DNA of 64,000 nt. Source: Hymenobacter swuensis DY53 (GTDB lineage: Bacteria; Bacteroidota; Bacteroidia; Cytophagales; Hymenobacteraceae). Positions 57,060 to 64,000 of the stretch are shown here, one piece after another. Made by a program: the position numbers and the translations under genes. The stretch is taken from assembly GCF_000576555.1 (NCBI RefSeq), contig NZ_CP007145.1:1612001-1676000 (forward strand), written 5' to 3'. Positions within the stretch are counted from its first letter, which is position 1. Each line of letters starts with the position of its first letter. The notes below the pieces were generated by a model. The model was not told where the DNA came from, made no database searches, and saw only the letters and a list, made by a program, of their open reading frames with translations.

Positions 57060-57518
57060 ATGCAAGAGCTGAACCTGCCGCCTTTCGAATACAAAGTTAC
57101 ACAATCCAGCGAAAATTTGCTAATCTGGGACGTTCTGCGCCGCCGCAACGTGGTACTCACGCCCGAAGAATGGGTGCGCCAGCACGTGGTACATTACCTG
57201 ATTACGCACCGGGGTTACCCCAAAGGCCTGCTCAGCCTGGAGCGCGGCCACCGCTATAACCAGCGCCAGAAGCGCACCGACCTGGTAGCGCTGGATGCCG
57301 CCGGCCGGCCGCTGCTGCTGGTGGAGTGCAAGCGGCCTACGGTGCCCATTACGGCGGCCACAGCCATGCAGGCGGCTACGTATAACCAAACCATCGGGGC
57401 GCCGTTGCTGCTACTGACCAATGGCCTCCAGCACTTTTGCTGGCGCGTAAACTCCACGGAGCGCACCAACGAGCGGCTTACTGAAGTGCCCTTGTACGCG
57501 AGCCTGACGAGAGAATAA
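57060..57518 (+). CDS. type I restriction R-subunit N-terminal-like (HSDR_N_2) PD-(D/E)xK protein
   Basis: The product is 152 residues. 'RHYNQRQKRTDLVALDAAGRPLLLVECKRPTVPI'-like sequence shows the D…ECK of the PD-(D/E)xK nuclease fold, and the general look matches the HSDR_N_2 family. EEWVRQHVVHYLITHRGYPKGL upstream is also typical. It stands alone without HsdM, HsdS or a helicase, so it is not a restriction system. Similar stand-alone proteins are common in Bacteroidota and have no established role. Confidence 0.82.
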   Translation: MQELNLPPFEYKVTQSSENLLIWDVLRRRNVVLTPEEWVRQHVVHYLITHRGYPKGLLSLERGHRYNQRQKRTDLVALDAAGRPLLLVECKRPTVPITAATAMQAATYNQTIGAPLLLLTNGLQHFCWRVNSTERTNERLTEVPLYASLTRE

Positions 57519-57660
57519 ACTGCTGATAAAAGGGTTTTCAGTGGGCTATTTGCGGCAATTTGCTTTCTTTAGGTCGTGGCCGCCATATGGTTGCCCCTAT
57601 TCCCAACCAAGTGCAACGGTAGGTTGCTTCGAAGCCGATACTGCTTTTTCAGCGTAGAGT

Positions 57661-59502
57661 ATGCAGGATTCCGGTGCATCAGTGGCCCATGAGCAGTTTG
57701 AGCAAAGCGCGGAAGCGGCTTTCCGGTTAAACGCGGCCGGCGAGCTGCAGCAGGTGACGGCCGGTTTCGCGAATCTGCTGCAGCAGGCTGCTACCGCCCT
57801 GGTTGGGTGCCGGCTGGAAGAGTTACTCCTAGCTGCCGCGCCGGAAACGGTGCCCCAACAACTAGGCCGTGCCAGCGCCGGAGCAGTAGTGAGCTTCGAG
57901 GCCGTGGTGCGGAGCGTGAGCCCACCCGAGCAGTACAATTTCACGCTGTTACCGCTATTCGGCGGGCAAGGCCTCGCGGGCGTGGCAAAGCGGTTGGTGC
58001 CGGTATCAGCCGCCGATGCGCTGCTGCTGGAGCGGGAGCGGCAACTGTCCATCATTTTCGACAACATTGCGGATGTGACCTTTGTACTGCGGGTGGAAGC
58101 GGGCGGCTGGTTCCGGTTTGTATTCGTCAATAAGGCGTTTGAGCAAACGACCGGGCTACCGGCCGCGCAGGTAATGGGCCGGCTGGCGTCAGAAATTATT
58201 CCGGAGCCAGCCCTTAGTGACGTGCTCGAATACTACCGGACCGCTTTGCGCACCCGGCAACCTGTGGCCTGGCAGGAAACCTCTGACTATCCCAGCGGCC
58301 GCAAAACCGGCGAAGTCCGGGTGACGCCGGTGCTGGAAGCCGACGGAACCTGCTGCCAGTTGGTGGGCATTGTGCATGATCTTACGCCGCAGAAGGAAGC
58401 GGAAACACGGCTTCAGGTCAGCAACGAGCGGTTTCACTACGCCCTGAAAGCTACCACCGATGCTATTTATGACTGGAATATTGCTGCCGATACGTTGTAC
58501 TGGGGCGAGGGATTTGAGGAGTTGTTTGGGCATAAGCTGAAGGAAAATCCGACGCCATTTGATATCTGGGCCAACTACGTGGAGCCCACTGAACACGACA
58601 GAGTAGTGGCGGGCCTGCGTTACACCGCCTTCGAAACAACCAGCCTGTTCTGGCAGCAGGAATACCGCTTCAGCCGGGCCGATGGCTCCTGGGCCGTGGT
58701 ATTTGACCGGGGCTACATTCTGCGCGATAAAGAGGGCCGGGCCATCCGTATGATCGGGGCCATGCAGGACATTACCGCCCGCAAGGAGGCCGAGGACCAG
58801 CAGCGCCTGCTGGCCGATAAGCTGGGCCGGCAGAACGCCGATCTGCAGCAGTTCACTTACATCGTGTCGCACAACCTGCGGGCTCCGCTGGCCAATGCCC
58901 TGGGCTACGCCGACCTGCTTTCCCGAGTGAAAAAAACATCCCCGGTATTCGACGAATCCCTGCGCAACTTGCGTACCAGCCTGCAGCTGCTGGATGGCGT
59001 GCTGACGGACATCAACGGGATTCTATCCATCCGGGACCAGCAGGGCAGCTACCGGCCCGAGCTGGTGGCTCTGGCTGAGGTGTGCCGGCAGGCAGTACAC
59101 AGCCTGGCCCGCCAGCTGCAGGAATGCGGAGGGGAACTGCGGTGCATTATTCCTGAAGAGCTACGGGTACCGGGGAGCCGTGCGTACTTCCATAGTATTT
59201 TTCATAACCTGGTTTCCAATGCCATCAAGTACCGTTCGGACACGCGTGCTTTGCAGATTGTCATTGAAGCCATCGGTAGTTCCGGCGGGCCAGTCCGGAT
59301 TGTCGTAGAAGACAATGGGTCAGGCTTCGACCAGGAGAAGGCGGGCGGGGATATATTCCAGCTGTACCGCCGCTTCCACCCTGATAAGCCCGGCCGGGGT
59401 ATCGGCCTGTTTCTGGTGAAATCCCACGTTGAATCCATGCATGGGCGTATCAGCGTGCAAAGCCAGCTCGGTGTCGGCACTCAATTCACTCTCCTCTTTT
59501 AA
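57661..59502 (+). CDS. multi-PAS sensor histidine kinase
   Basis: The product is 613 residues. There is no signal peptide or membrane segment, so it is cytoplasmic. Three PAS-like domains (about 12-118, 128-245 and 258-375; the last two with PAC tails such as GIVHDLTPQKEAE and GAMQDITARKEAE) lead to a HisKA domain with phospho-acceptor H404 in YIVSHNLRAPLAN. The ATPase domain shows N-box HNLVSNAIKY, G1 VEDNGSGFD and G2 GRGIGLFLVKSH. It is followed by a response regulator 22 bases downstream, which is its probable partner. The signal is unknown. Confidence 0.92.
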   Translation: MQDSGASVAHEQFEQSAEAAFRLNAAGELQQVTAGFANLLQQAATALVGCRLEELLLAAAPETVPQQLGRASAGAVVSFEAVVRSVSPPEQYNFTLLPLFGGQGLAGVAKRLVPVSAADALLLERERQLSIIFDNIADVTFVLRVEAGGWFRFVFVNKAFEQTTGLPAAQVMGRLASEIIPEPALSDVLEYYRTALRTRQPVAWQETSDYPSGRKTGEVRVTPVLEADGTCCQLVGIVHDLTPQKEAETRLQVSNERFHYALKATTDAIYDWNIAADTLYWGEGFEELFGHKLKENPTPFDIWANYVEPTEHDRVVAGLRYTAFETTSLFWQQEYRFSRADGSWAVVFDRGYILRDKEGRAIRMIGAMQDITARKEAEDQQRLLADKLGRQNADLQQFTYIVSHNLRAPLANALGYADLLSRVKKTSPVFDESLRNLRTSLQLLDGVLTDINGILSIRDQQGSYRPELVALAEVCRQAVHSLARQLQECGGELRCIIPEELRVPGSRAYFHSIFHNLVSNAIKYRSDTRALQIVIEAIGSSGGPVRIVVEDNGSGFDQEKAGGDIFQLYRRFHPDKPGRGIGLFLVKSHVESMHGRISVQSQLGVGTQFTLLF

Positions 59503-59524
59503 CGCTCGTTCCAGCGCCCCGCGC

Positions 59525-59941
59525 ATGAAAACCTACCTTATCGACGACGATACACTTAGTACTTACTTAACGGAGCAACTATTGCGGGCCGAAGGGTTTT
59601 CAAATACCATTAATACGTTTGACTCGGCGCAGCAGGCGTTGCAGCAACTGGTAGAGGATAAAGACAAAGCCGCGCCTCAGGTCGTATTTCTGGACCTGAA
59701 CATGCCTGCCATGAATGGCTGGGAGTTTCTTGATGCCCTCGCCCCCTACGAAGGTGAACTGCTGGGGCACTGCCACATCTACATCCTCACCTCCTCGCTG
59801 GCCCTCGCCGACCTGGAAAAATCAAAGAGCTACGACTTGGTTTCCGGCCTCATTCATAAGCCCATTGATATAGAAGAAATCCGGGCTATTCAGTCGCAGT
59901 TGGAAGAGGAGGATACCTCTTCCAACTGCGTGCAGGGCTAG
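59525..59941 (+). CDS. single-domain response regulator
   Basis: The product is 138 residues, one receiver domain and no output domain. Acidic residues D7-D9 and phospho-acceptor D57 (VFLDLNMPAMNGW), T89 and K112 (HKPI) are in place. It is of the small CheY-like type often paired with PAS histidine kinases in Bacteroidota. The C-terminal 15 codons contain a perfect 15-bp inverted repeat, and the stop overlaps the stop of the convergent sulfatase gene in a CTAG. Its downstream target is unknown. Confidence 0.92.
   Translation: MKTYLIDDDTLSTYLTEQLLRAEGFSNTINTFDSAQQALQQLVEDKDKAAPQVVFLDLNMPAMNGWEFLDALAPYEGELLGHCHIYILTSSLALADLEKSKSYDLVSGLIHKPIDIEEIRAIQSQLEEEDTSSNCVQG
59895..59930. repeat. perfect 15-bp hairpin inside the end of the response regulator gene
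   Basis: CGCAGTTGGAAGAGG (59895-59909) and CCTCTTCCAACTGCG (59916-59930) pair perfectly around AGGATA. It is entirely coding and lies 9 bases before the stop. It probably works as a terminator-like hairpin at the convergent gene ends, although no T run follows on either side. Confidence 0.85.
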
Positions 59942-61836
59942 CGGTATAGGCTGTTATCAAGCAAGCCATCGGTATAGAGCTGGGCGGCGGCTTTCACCTC
60001 ATTGCCGTACTGTTGCGCTTTAACCGGGTCCGGCTGCGCCAGCGGTTTCGTAGGGAGTTGGTGGGTCTGGTAAGGATATAACCGGATTTTATCATCTGCC
60101 GTCAGTTCCGTCACAAAGTCGTGGTGGACCAGGAATAAAGAGCTACCGCTCAGGAAAAAGGCCCGTCCGGTAGTGCTGGCATCAAAAACGGAATAGCCGA
60201 AAGGCAGTAATTGCCGGTTGGTAGGCAGGCCTAGCACGTCTACCACGGTAGCTGGCACATCGGCCTGCTGCGTGATGCGGTGTACATCGGCCGGCGGCAG
60301 CCGACGGCCCGGGTGGAAAAGGAGCAGTGGCGTCTTGTAGTTGCCCAGGATATTCTGGTAGTCGGGCCTATCTGATTGGGAGGTGTGGTCCGCCAGCAGA
60401 ATGAACAGGGTGTGCTCGTACCAGGGCTGGCGACTGGCCGTTTTGAAGAACTGCCGCAGGGCAAAATCCGTGTAGCCGATGACCCCATGAATCGGCAGCG
60501 TGCCACCGGGAAAGCGCCCCTCGTACGGCTTGGGCACCACAAACGGCTCGTGTGAGGTGAGGGTAAAGAGCGTGGAGAAAAACGGCTGCGGCTGCTGGCT
60601 CAGCTGCCGCGCAAAATACTGCAGGTACGGCTCATCCGAAATGCCCCAGTGTCCATCGAAATCGGGGCTTTTTCCGCCGCCTGGATACTCGTTCAGCCCG
60701 TAGTATTGCTGCACGCCGGCAATACCGCTGAACGTGTTGAACCCCATCGTGCCATTCTGCGCCCCGTGAAAAACCGATGTTGCGTAACCCTCACGGCTCA
60801 GGATTTCGCCGAGGCCATGTAGCTCATCGGTCTGGAAATTGGAGGTGATAAACGGACTTTCGAGCAGGGAAGGCAGGCCCGTCAGCACCGCCGGCAGGGC
60901 TTCAATAGAGCGGCGGCCGTTGGCATAATGCTCCCGAAAAAATAGCCCTTTAGTGGCCAGGGAATCGAAAAAAGGCGTGTAGCCCTGGCCGTCATTTTCA
61001 ATGCCGGTGTACTCGGAGGCAAAACTCTCCAACAGCAACACCACTACGTTGTCGCGAGGTGCGCCGGGGCGGGGGGCGGGCGTGCTGCTACCCAGAGCTT
61101 GGCGGGCCAGCAGCGCGCTGGAAAAGAACGCGCGCCGCTCTAGCGTCTGGTAGCCCAGGCTTTTGAGAAAAGTAAACGTACTGTTGAGGGCAACGTGGCC
61201 CAAAACGGGCGGACTCTGCATAAAGGCGTGACCCGTGCGCAACGGTTTTAGCTGCAGCCCCCCCCGAATACCCAGCACAAGTAAGCCGCCCAGTAACAGC
61301 ACTTGCCCGGCATACACCAGCACCGCGCGCTTGCGTGGTCGGGAAGAAGCAGGAGCAACGGCAGCCCCGGCCTTGGGCAGCGGATACAGCAACCATAGCC
61401 CCACCAGCAACACCCCGAATGGCAGCAGCAGAAACCAGTAGCTGAGAAGCAATTGTCCGGCCTGTCGGCGCACATCGTCGCCGATGGTGAGCAGCTCGTT
61501 GCTGGTGCGTCGCCCGATAAAACGGAAGTACTCCACGTCAATCAGGTTGAGCGCAAAGCCCAGGCTATTGAGCAGCAGCCACACCACGCGCACCAGCCGC
61601 TGCCAGGCCCGCGCCCTGCTCGGCACCAGTGACAGTACAATAAACGGCAGGTTCAGCAGCAGCAGCGCCGAAATATCGAATCGGAAGCCATGCCAGAACG
61701 CCAGGGCTATCTGCGCTACGGAGGCATCCTGAAACGTGGTATAGTTGAAGGCAAAGAACCCCGCGCGCAACAGCAGGTAAACGCCCAGCAGCAACGAAAA
61801 ACGACGAACAAGTAAACGCAGAAACTCAGCAGGCAT
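59938..61836 (-). CDS. LTA synthase family membrane sulfatase/phosphotransferase
   Basis: The product is 632 residues. About five membrane segments fill residues 10-190, then an extracytoplasmic alkaline-phosphatase-fold domain (about 260-560) shows NVVVLLLESFASEY, the nucleophile region NGRRSIEALPAVLTGLP, and metal-binding FILLADHTSQSD. In Gram-negative bacteria such proteins transfer phosphoglycerol-like groups or act as phosphatases in the envelope; lipoteichoic acid itself is not expected. The target is unknown. The gene is convergent to the response regulator, with a four-base overlap. Confidence 0.9.
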   Translation of the reverse strand: MPAEFLRLLVRRFSLLLGVYLLLRAGFFAFNYTTFQDASVAQIALAFWHGFRFDISALLLLNLPFIVLSLVPSRARAWQRLVRVVWLLLNSLGFALNLIDVEYFRFIGRRTSNELLTIGDDVRRQAGQLLLSYWFLLLPFGVLLVGLWLLYPLPKAGAAVAPASSRPRKRAVLVYAGQVLLLGGLLVLGIRGGLQLKPLRTGHAFMQSPPVLGHVALNSTFTFLKSLGYQTLERRAFFSSALLARQALGSSTPAPRPGAPRDNVVVLLLESFASEYTGIENDGQGYTPFFDSLATKGLFFREHYANGRRSIEALPAVLTGLPSLLESPFITSNFQTDELHGLGEILSREGYATSVFHGAQNGTMGFNTFSGIAGVQQYYGLNEYPGGGKSPDFDGHWGISDEPYLQYFARQLSQQPQPFFSTLFTLTSHEPFVVPKPYEGRFPGGTLPIHGVIGYTDFALRQFFKTASRQPWYEHTLFILLADHTSQSDRPDYQNILGNYKTPLLLFHPGRRLPPADVHRITQQADVPATVVDVLGLPTNRQLLPFGYSVFDASTTGRAFFLSGSSLFLVHHDFVTELTADDKIRLYPYQTHQLPTKPLAQPDPVKAQQYGNEVKAAAQLYTDGLLDNSLYR

Positions 61837-61918
61837 ATGCAGTGGACCCAGGCAGTACGTCGGCCCGATGCGGACGGAATCAGGTAAAAGCGGCGTGGTA
61901 GCGCGTAGTAGCAGGCCC

Positions 61919-62518
61919 TTACAGCGGCTTGAGCGTTACTGGCTGGCCGTCGGGGAGGTTTTTGATCTGCTCGTGGAAATCGGCCAGCCACCGCAGCCGC
62001 TCCGTTACCGATACGGCTTTTGCCCCAGCTTCGGATTGGTTCTTGGTGGCAATGCATACTGGTGGGTACAGGCTCAGTAGCTGGCCCGGGTGCAGCACCC
62101 CGCCCGCCTGCTGAAACGCCCGTAGCGGCTGCATGCCCAGGGCATCCAGCGGAAACTTCTCAGCCCCGAACAGGAAGTGCTTGAAATCCACTTCCAGGTC
62201 GGCCAGCTCGCCGGTTTCGGTATCCAACCACAGCACCGCGTCGCCGCGCAGCAGGAACTGATTGCCGGCACAATCCTGAGCAAAGGGAATATCCGCTTTC
62301 TGCACTTCGGCGTAGGTACGCCACAAAGCCCGTTCGCCCTGCCATACGCCGGCCAGCGCGTGCCAGCCGGGAGCCGCCACGCAACCCCGGATGTGCAACC
62401 CGCCGAAGTAGGCTACCACGCCGTTTTGCTCGCGCAGAAAAGCCTGCAGATAGGAGGGAAGCCGGGCAAACGTTACAAGGTCCGTCAGCTCGCCACCGGT
62501 GTAAATAATGCCTTTCAT
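61919..62518 (-). CDS. SUKH (SMI1/KNR4)-like protein
   Basis: The product is 199 residues. 'LPSYLQAFLREQNGVVAYFGGLHIRGC' resembles the start of SUKH superfamily proteins, which are often immunity proteins of contact-dependent or polymorphic toxin systems. Later, 'GNQFLLRGDAVLWLDTETGELADLEVDFKHFLFG' fits the second half of that fold. No toxin gene is adjacent. The SUKH assignment is moderate and the immunity role is inference. An ATG at 62524 would add two residues. Confidence 0.65.
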   Translation of the reverse strand: MKGIIYTGGELTDLVTFARLPSYLQAFLREQNGVVAYFGGLHIRGCVAAPGWHALAGVWQGERALWRTYAEVQKADIPFAQDCAGNQFLLRGDAVLWLDTETGELADLEVDFKHFLFGAEKFPLDALGMQPLRAFQQAGGVLHPGQLLSLYPPVCIATKNQSEAGAKAVSVTERLRWLADFHEQIKNLPDGQPVTLKPL

Positions 62519-62609
62519 TTTCAATTAGAAATTGAGACTTGAAAACTGAGAATTGGAAAAACGCCCTGCATAATCCATTCAGGATGATGTGAGGTGGTTC
62601 GTCGCAGAA

Positions 62610-62680
62610 AGTAAAAATTGAGCGTCCTAACGCCCAAAGGTCGCCAGAACGCTCAATTTTTACTTTTTAACGCTCAGTTT
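62610..62680 (-). terminator. hairpin terminator region of alanine dehydrogenase with repeated arm
   Basis: AGTAAAAATTGAGCGT at 62610-62625 and ACGCTCAATTTTTACT at 62649-62664 form a perfect 16-bp stem. A third near-copy AACGCTCAGTTTTTACTT follows at 62669. T-rich arms make it a plausible terminator on the minus strand directly after the ald stop. Alternative pairings are possible because the third copy can replace the second. Confidence 0.7.
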
Positions 62681-62684
62681 TTAC

Positions 62685-63812
62685 TTACGCCACAGCGGCT
62701 TCCATTACGGCATCAACCGACTCCAGAGGTAGGCCCCAGGCATCGGCTACGCCTTTGTACACCACTTTGCCGTGTACCACATTCAGACCGAGGCGCAGAG
62801 CCTCGTCGCGGCGGCAGGCTTCCTGCCAGCCCAGGTTGGCCAGCTTCACGGCGTAGGGCAGCGTGGCGTTGGTCAGGGCCAGGGTAGAGGTATAGGGCAC
62901 GGCACCCGGCATGTTGGCCACGCAGTAGTGCACGATGTCGTCGATGATGAAGGTCGGGTTTTCGTGGGTGGTGGGCTCGCAGGTTTCGATGCAGCCGCCC
63001 TGGTCCACAGCTACGTCGACCAGTACGGTGCCGGCCCGCATGGTCTTGAGCATGTCGCGGGTGATGAGGTGCGGGGCTTTGGCACCCGGAATCAGCACCG
63101 CGCCGATGATGAGGTCGGCGGTTTTGATGGCTTCGCGGATGTTGTACTCGTTGGAATACTGCGTTACCACATTTTTGGGCATGAAGTCGTCCAGCTCGCG
63201 CAGGCGGTTCAGGCTAATGTCCATCACGGTAACTTTCGCGCCCAGGCCGGCGGCAATTTTAGCGGCCTGCGTGCCCACGATGCCGGCACCCAGTACCAGT
63301 ACTTCAGCAGGCTTTACACCGGGTACGCCGCCCAGCAGAATGCCACGGCCTTTCAGCGGCTTCTCCAAGTACTTGGCACCTTCCTGCGGGGCCATGCGGC
63401 CGGCTACCTCACTCATCGGGATGAGCAGGGGCAGGGCGCGCGAAGGCAGCTCAACAGTTTCGTAGGCCAAGCACACGGCTTTGCGCTCAATCATGGCGTG
63501 GGTCAGTTCCTCGCCCGAGGCAAAGTGGAAGTAGGTGAACAGCAGCTGGTTTTCCTTGATGAGCGGATATTCCGAGGCAATCGGTTCCTTCACCTTCACA
63601 ATCATCTCCGCCTTGGCGTACACCTCCTCAATGGTAGCCAGCACGGTAGCGCCAGCCTGCTCGTATTCGGCATCGGAGAAGCCGCTGCCGTTACCGGCAG
63701 TAGCCTGCACGTACACCGAGTGGCCGTGCTTGCGGAATTCAGCTACACCGGCGGGCGTCAGGCCCACGCGGTTCTCGTTGTTCTTGATTTCTTTCGGTAC
63801 GCCGATCAGCAT
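62685..63812 (-). CDS. ald: alanine dehydrogenase
   Basis: The product is 375 residues. MLIGVPKEIKNNENRVGLTPAGV is the classical N-terminus. The catalytic Lys is in IVKVKEP, His in LFTYFHFASGE, and the NAD-binding motif is VLVLGAGIVGTQAAKIAAGLGA. ‘VDVAVDQGGCIET’ marks the C-terminal core. It converts alanine to pyruvate and ammonia. I chose the ATG at 63812; the open frame upstream contains the promoter and is not coding. A TATCTTTG box lies at 63866-63873. Confidence 0.95.
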   Translation of the reverse strand: MLIGVPKEIKNNENRVGLTPAGVAEFRKHGHSVYVQATAGNGSGFSDAEYEQAGATVLATIEEVYAKAEMIVKVKEPIASEYPLIKENQLLFTYFHFASGEELTHAMIERKAVCLAYETVELPSRALPLLIPMSEVAGRMAPQEGAKYLEKPLKGRGILLGGVPGVKPAEVLVLGAGIVGTQAAKIAAGLGAKVTVMDISLNRLRELDDFMPKNVVTQYSNEYNIREAIKTADLIIGAVLIPGAKAPHLITRDMLKTMRAGTVLVDVAVDQGGCIETCEPTTHENPTFIIDDIVHYCVANMPGAVPYTSTLALTNATLPYAVKLANLGWQEACRRDEALRLGLNVVHGKVVYKGVADAWGLPLESVDAVMEAAVA

Positions 63813-63865
63813 GAGATAATGCGGGTGGTGAAACGTAGGTGGATGAAAATGCCCGGAGAGCAAGG

Positions 63866-63873
63866 CAAAGATA
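63866..63873 (-). promoter_or_regulatory. -7 promoter element TATCTTTG of ald
   Basis: The minus strand reads TATCTTTG, an exact TAnnTTTG match, 54 bases before the ald ATG. No clear -33 element. Confidence 0.5.
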
Positions 63874-63963
63874 AGACAAGCCGTTGGCATTATGCGGGGG
63901 TACGCCATTGCGGGTAAGGGGCGGCACCAGTTTGCCCGCAATGGTGCCCAAAGCCCTGAAAAA

Positions 63964-63997
63964 TAAAAAGCCCCGATGCCGGCAGGACATCAGGGCT
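63964..63997 (-). terminator. intrinsic terminator of a minus-strand gene beyond the window
   Basis: AAGCCCCGATG and CATCAGGGCTT form an 11-position stem with one mismatch. On the minus strand it is followed by TTTTTATTTTT, so it terminates a gene that comes from the right, outside the window. Confidence 0.75.
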
Positions 63998-64000
63998 TGG

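Noticed and set aside
57060..57518. A restriction-modification system around the HSDR_N-like gene
   Set aside because: No methylase, specificity subunit or helicase is adjacent; both neighbours are unrelated single genes.
1..63999. Insertion sequences, prophage or integrative element genes
   Set aside because: No transposase, integrase, phage structural or conjugation gene was recognised. The inverted repeats lack an internal transposase.

Overview
The window looks like a chromosomal segment of a Hymenobacter-like member of the Bacteroidota (Cytophagales). The reasons are the high-GC coding DNA, a type IX secretion (T9SS) cargo protein with a gliding-motility-type C-terminal domain next to a PorP/SprF-like gene, a type A sorting-domain protein, several promoters of the Bacteroidota form TAnnTTTG, and a tRNA gene without encoded CCA. 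No rRNA, CRISPR array, prophage or complete insertion sequence was seen. The assignment is an inference from gene families, not from a database match.

Layout. 1-9.7 kb: a cut-off gene end, a methyltransferase with a small membrane protein, a TPR protein, then a 1619-residue T9SS adhesin with eight tandem Ig-like repeats beside porP/sprF, a KTSC protein and an AT-rich exported protein. 9.7-16.3 kb: ruvC, a flippase-like/GT2 pair, a cytochrome c, an orphan OppC-type permease coupled to a small winged-helix protein, and a PP2C phosphatase. 16.3-23.7 kb: surface polysaccharide genes (Wzy/WaaL-like, Wzz-like, Wzx-like, GT4, polysaccharide deacetylase, GT2). 24-29.5 kb: GH3 glucosidase, tatD, ansA, tRNA-Ser(GGA), and a RibD_C reductase. 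29.5-41.3 kb: a nearly complete phenylacetate degradation cluster on the minus strand, in transcription order paaR-E-A-B-C-D-G-H-I-J-Z-ech. 41.6-50 kb: a Tat-exported molybdenum aldehyde oxidoreductase (PaoABC type) with its XdhC and MocA helpers, split by an AraC/SDR pair. 50-64 kb: MFS transporter, DinB, delta-60 repeat protein, amidohydrolase lipoprotein, AMP nucleosidase, an HSDR_N-like nuclease-fold protein, a PAS histidine kinase with response regulator, an LTA-synthase-like sulfatase, a SUKH-like protein and alanine dehydrogenase.

The most striking unexplained structure is a set of dispersed intergenic inverted repeats, up to a perfect 39-bp arm, which sit in nearly every gap of the paa operon. 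Short, long and mosaic versions occur. Related or separate palindrome families lie at 14.9, 16.3, 20.5, 26.3, 42.3 and 43.4 kb, and in two places they have become part of genes or wrap a terminator. A second strong signal is a matching pair of palindromic operators (AACTAAY-N4-GTTAGTT) upstream of paaA and paaR, which together define a plausible TetR-type PaaR regulon.

How the genes work together: phenylacetyl-CoA would be epoxidised by PaaABCE, with PaaD as maturation factor, isomerised and hydrated by PaaG/ech, ring-opened and oxidised by PaaZ, and finished by PaaH and PaaJ to acetyl-CoA and succinyl-CoA. PaaI rescues CoA. The ligase PaaK was not found here. The aldehyde oxidoreductase next door could detoxify aromatic aldehydes in the periplasm, but this link is inference only.
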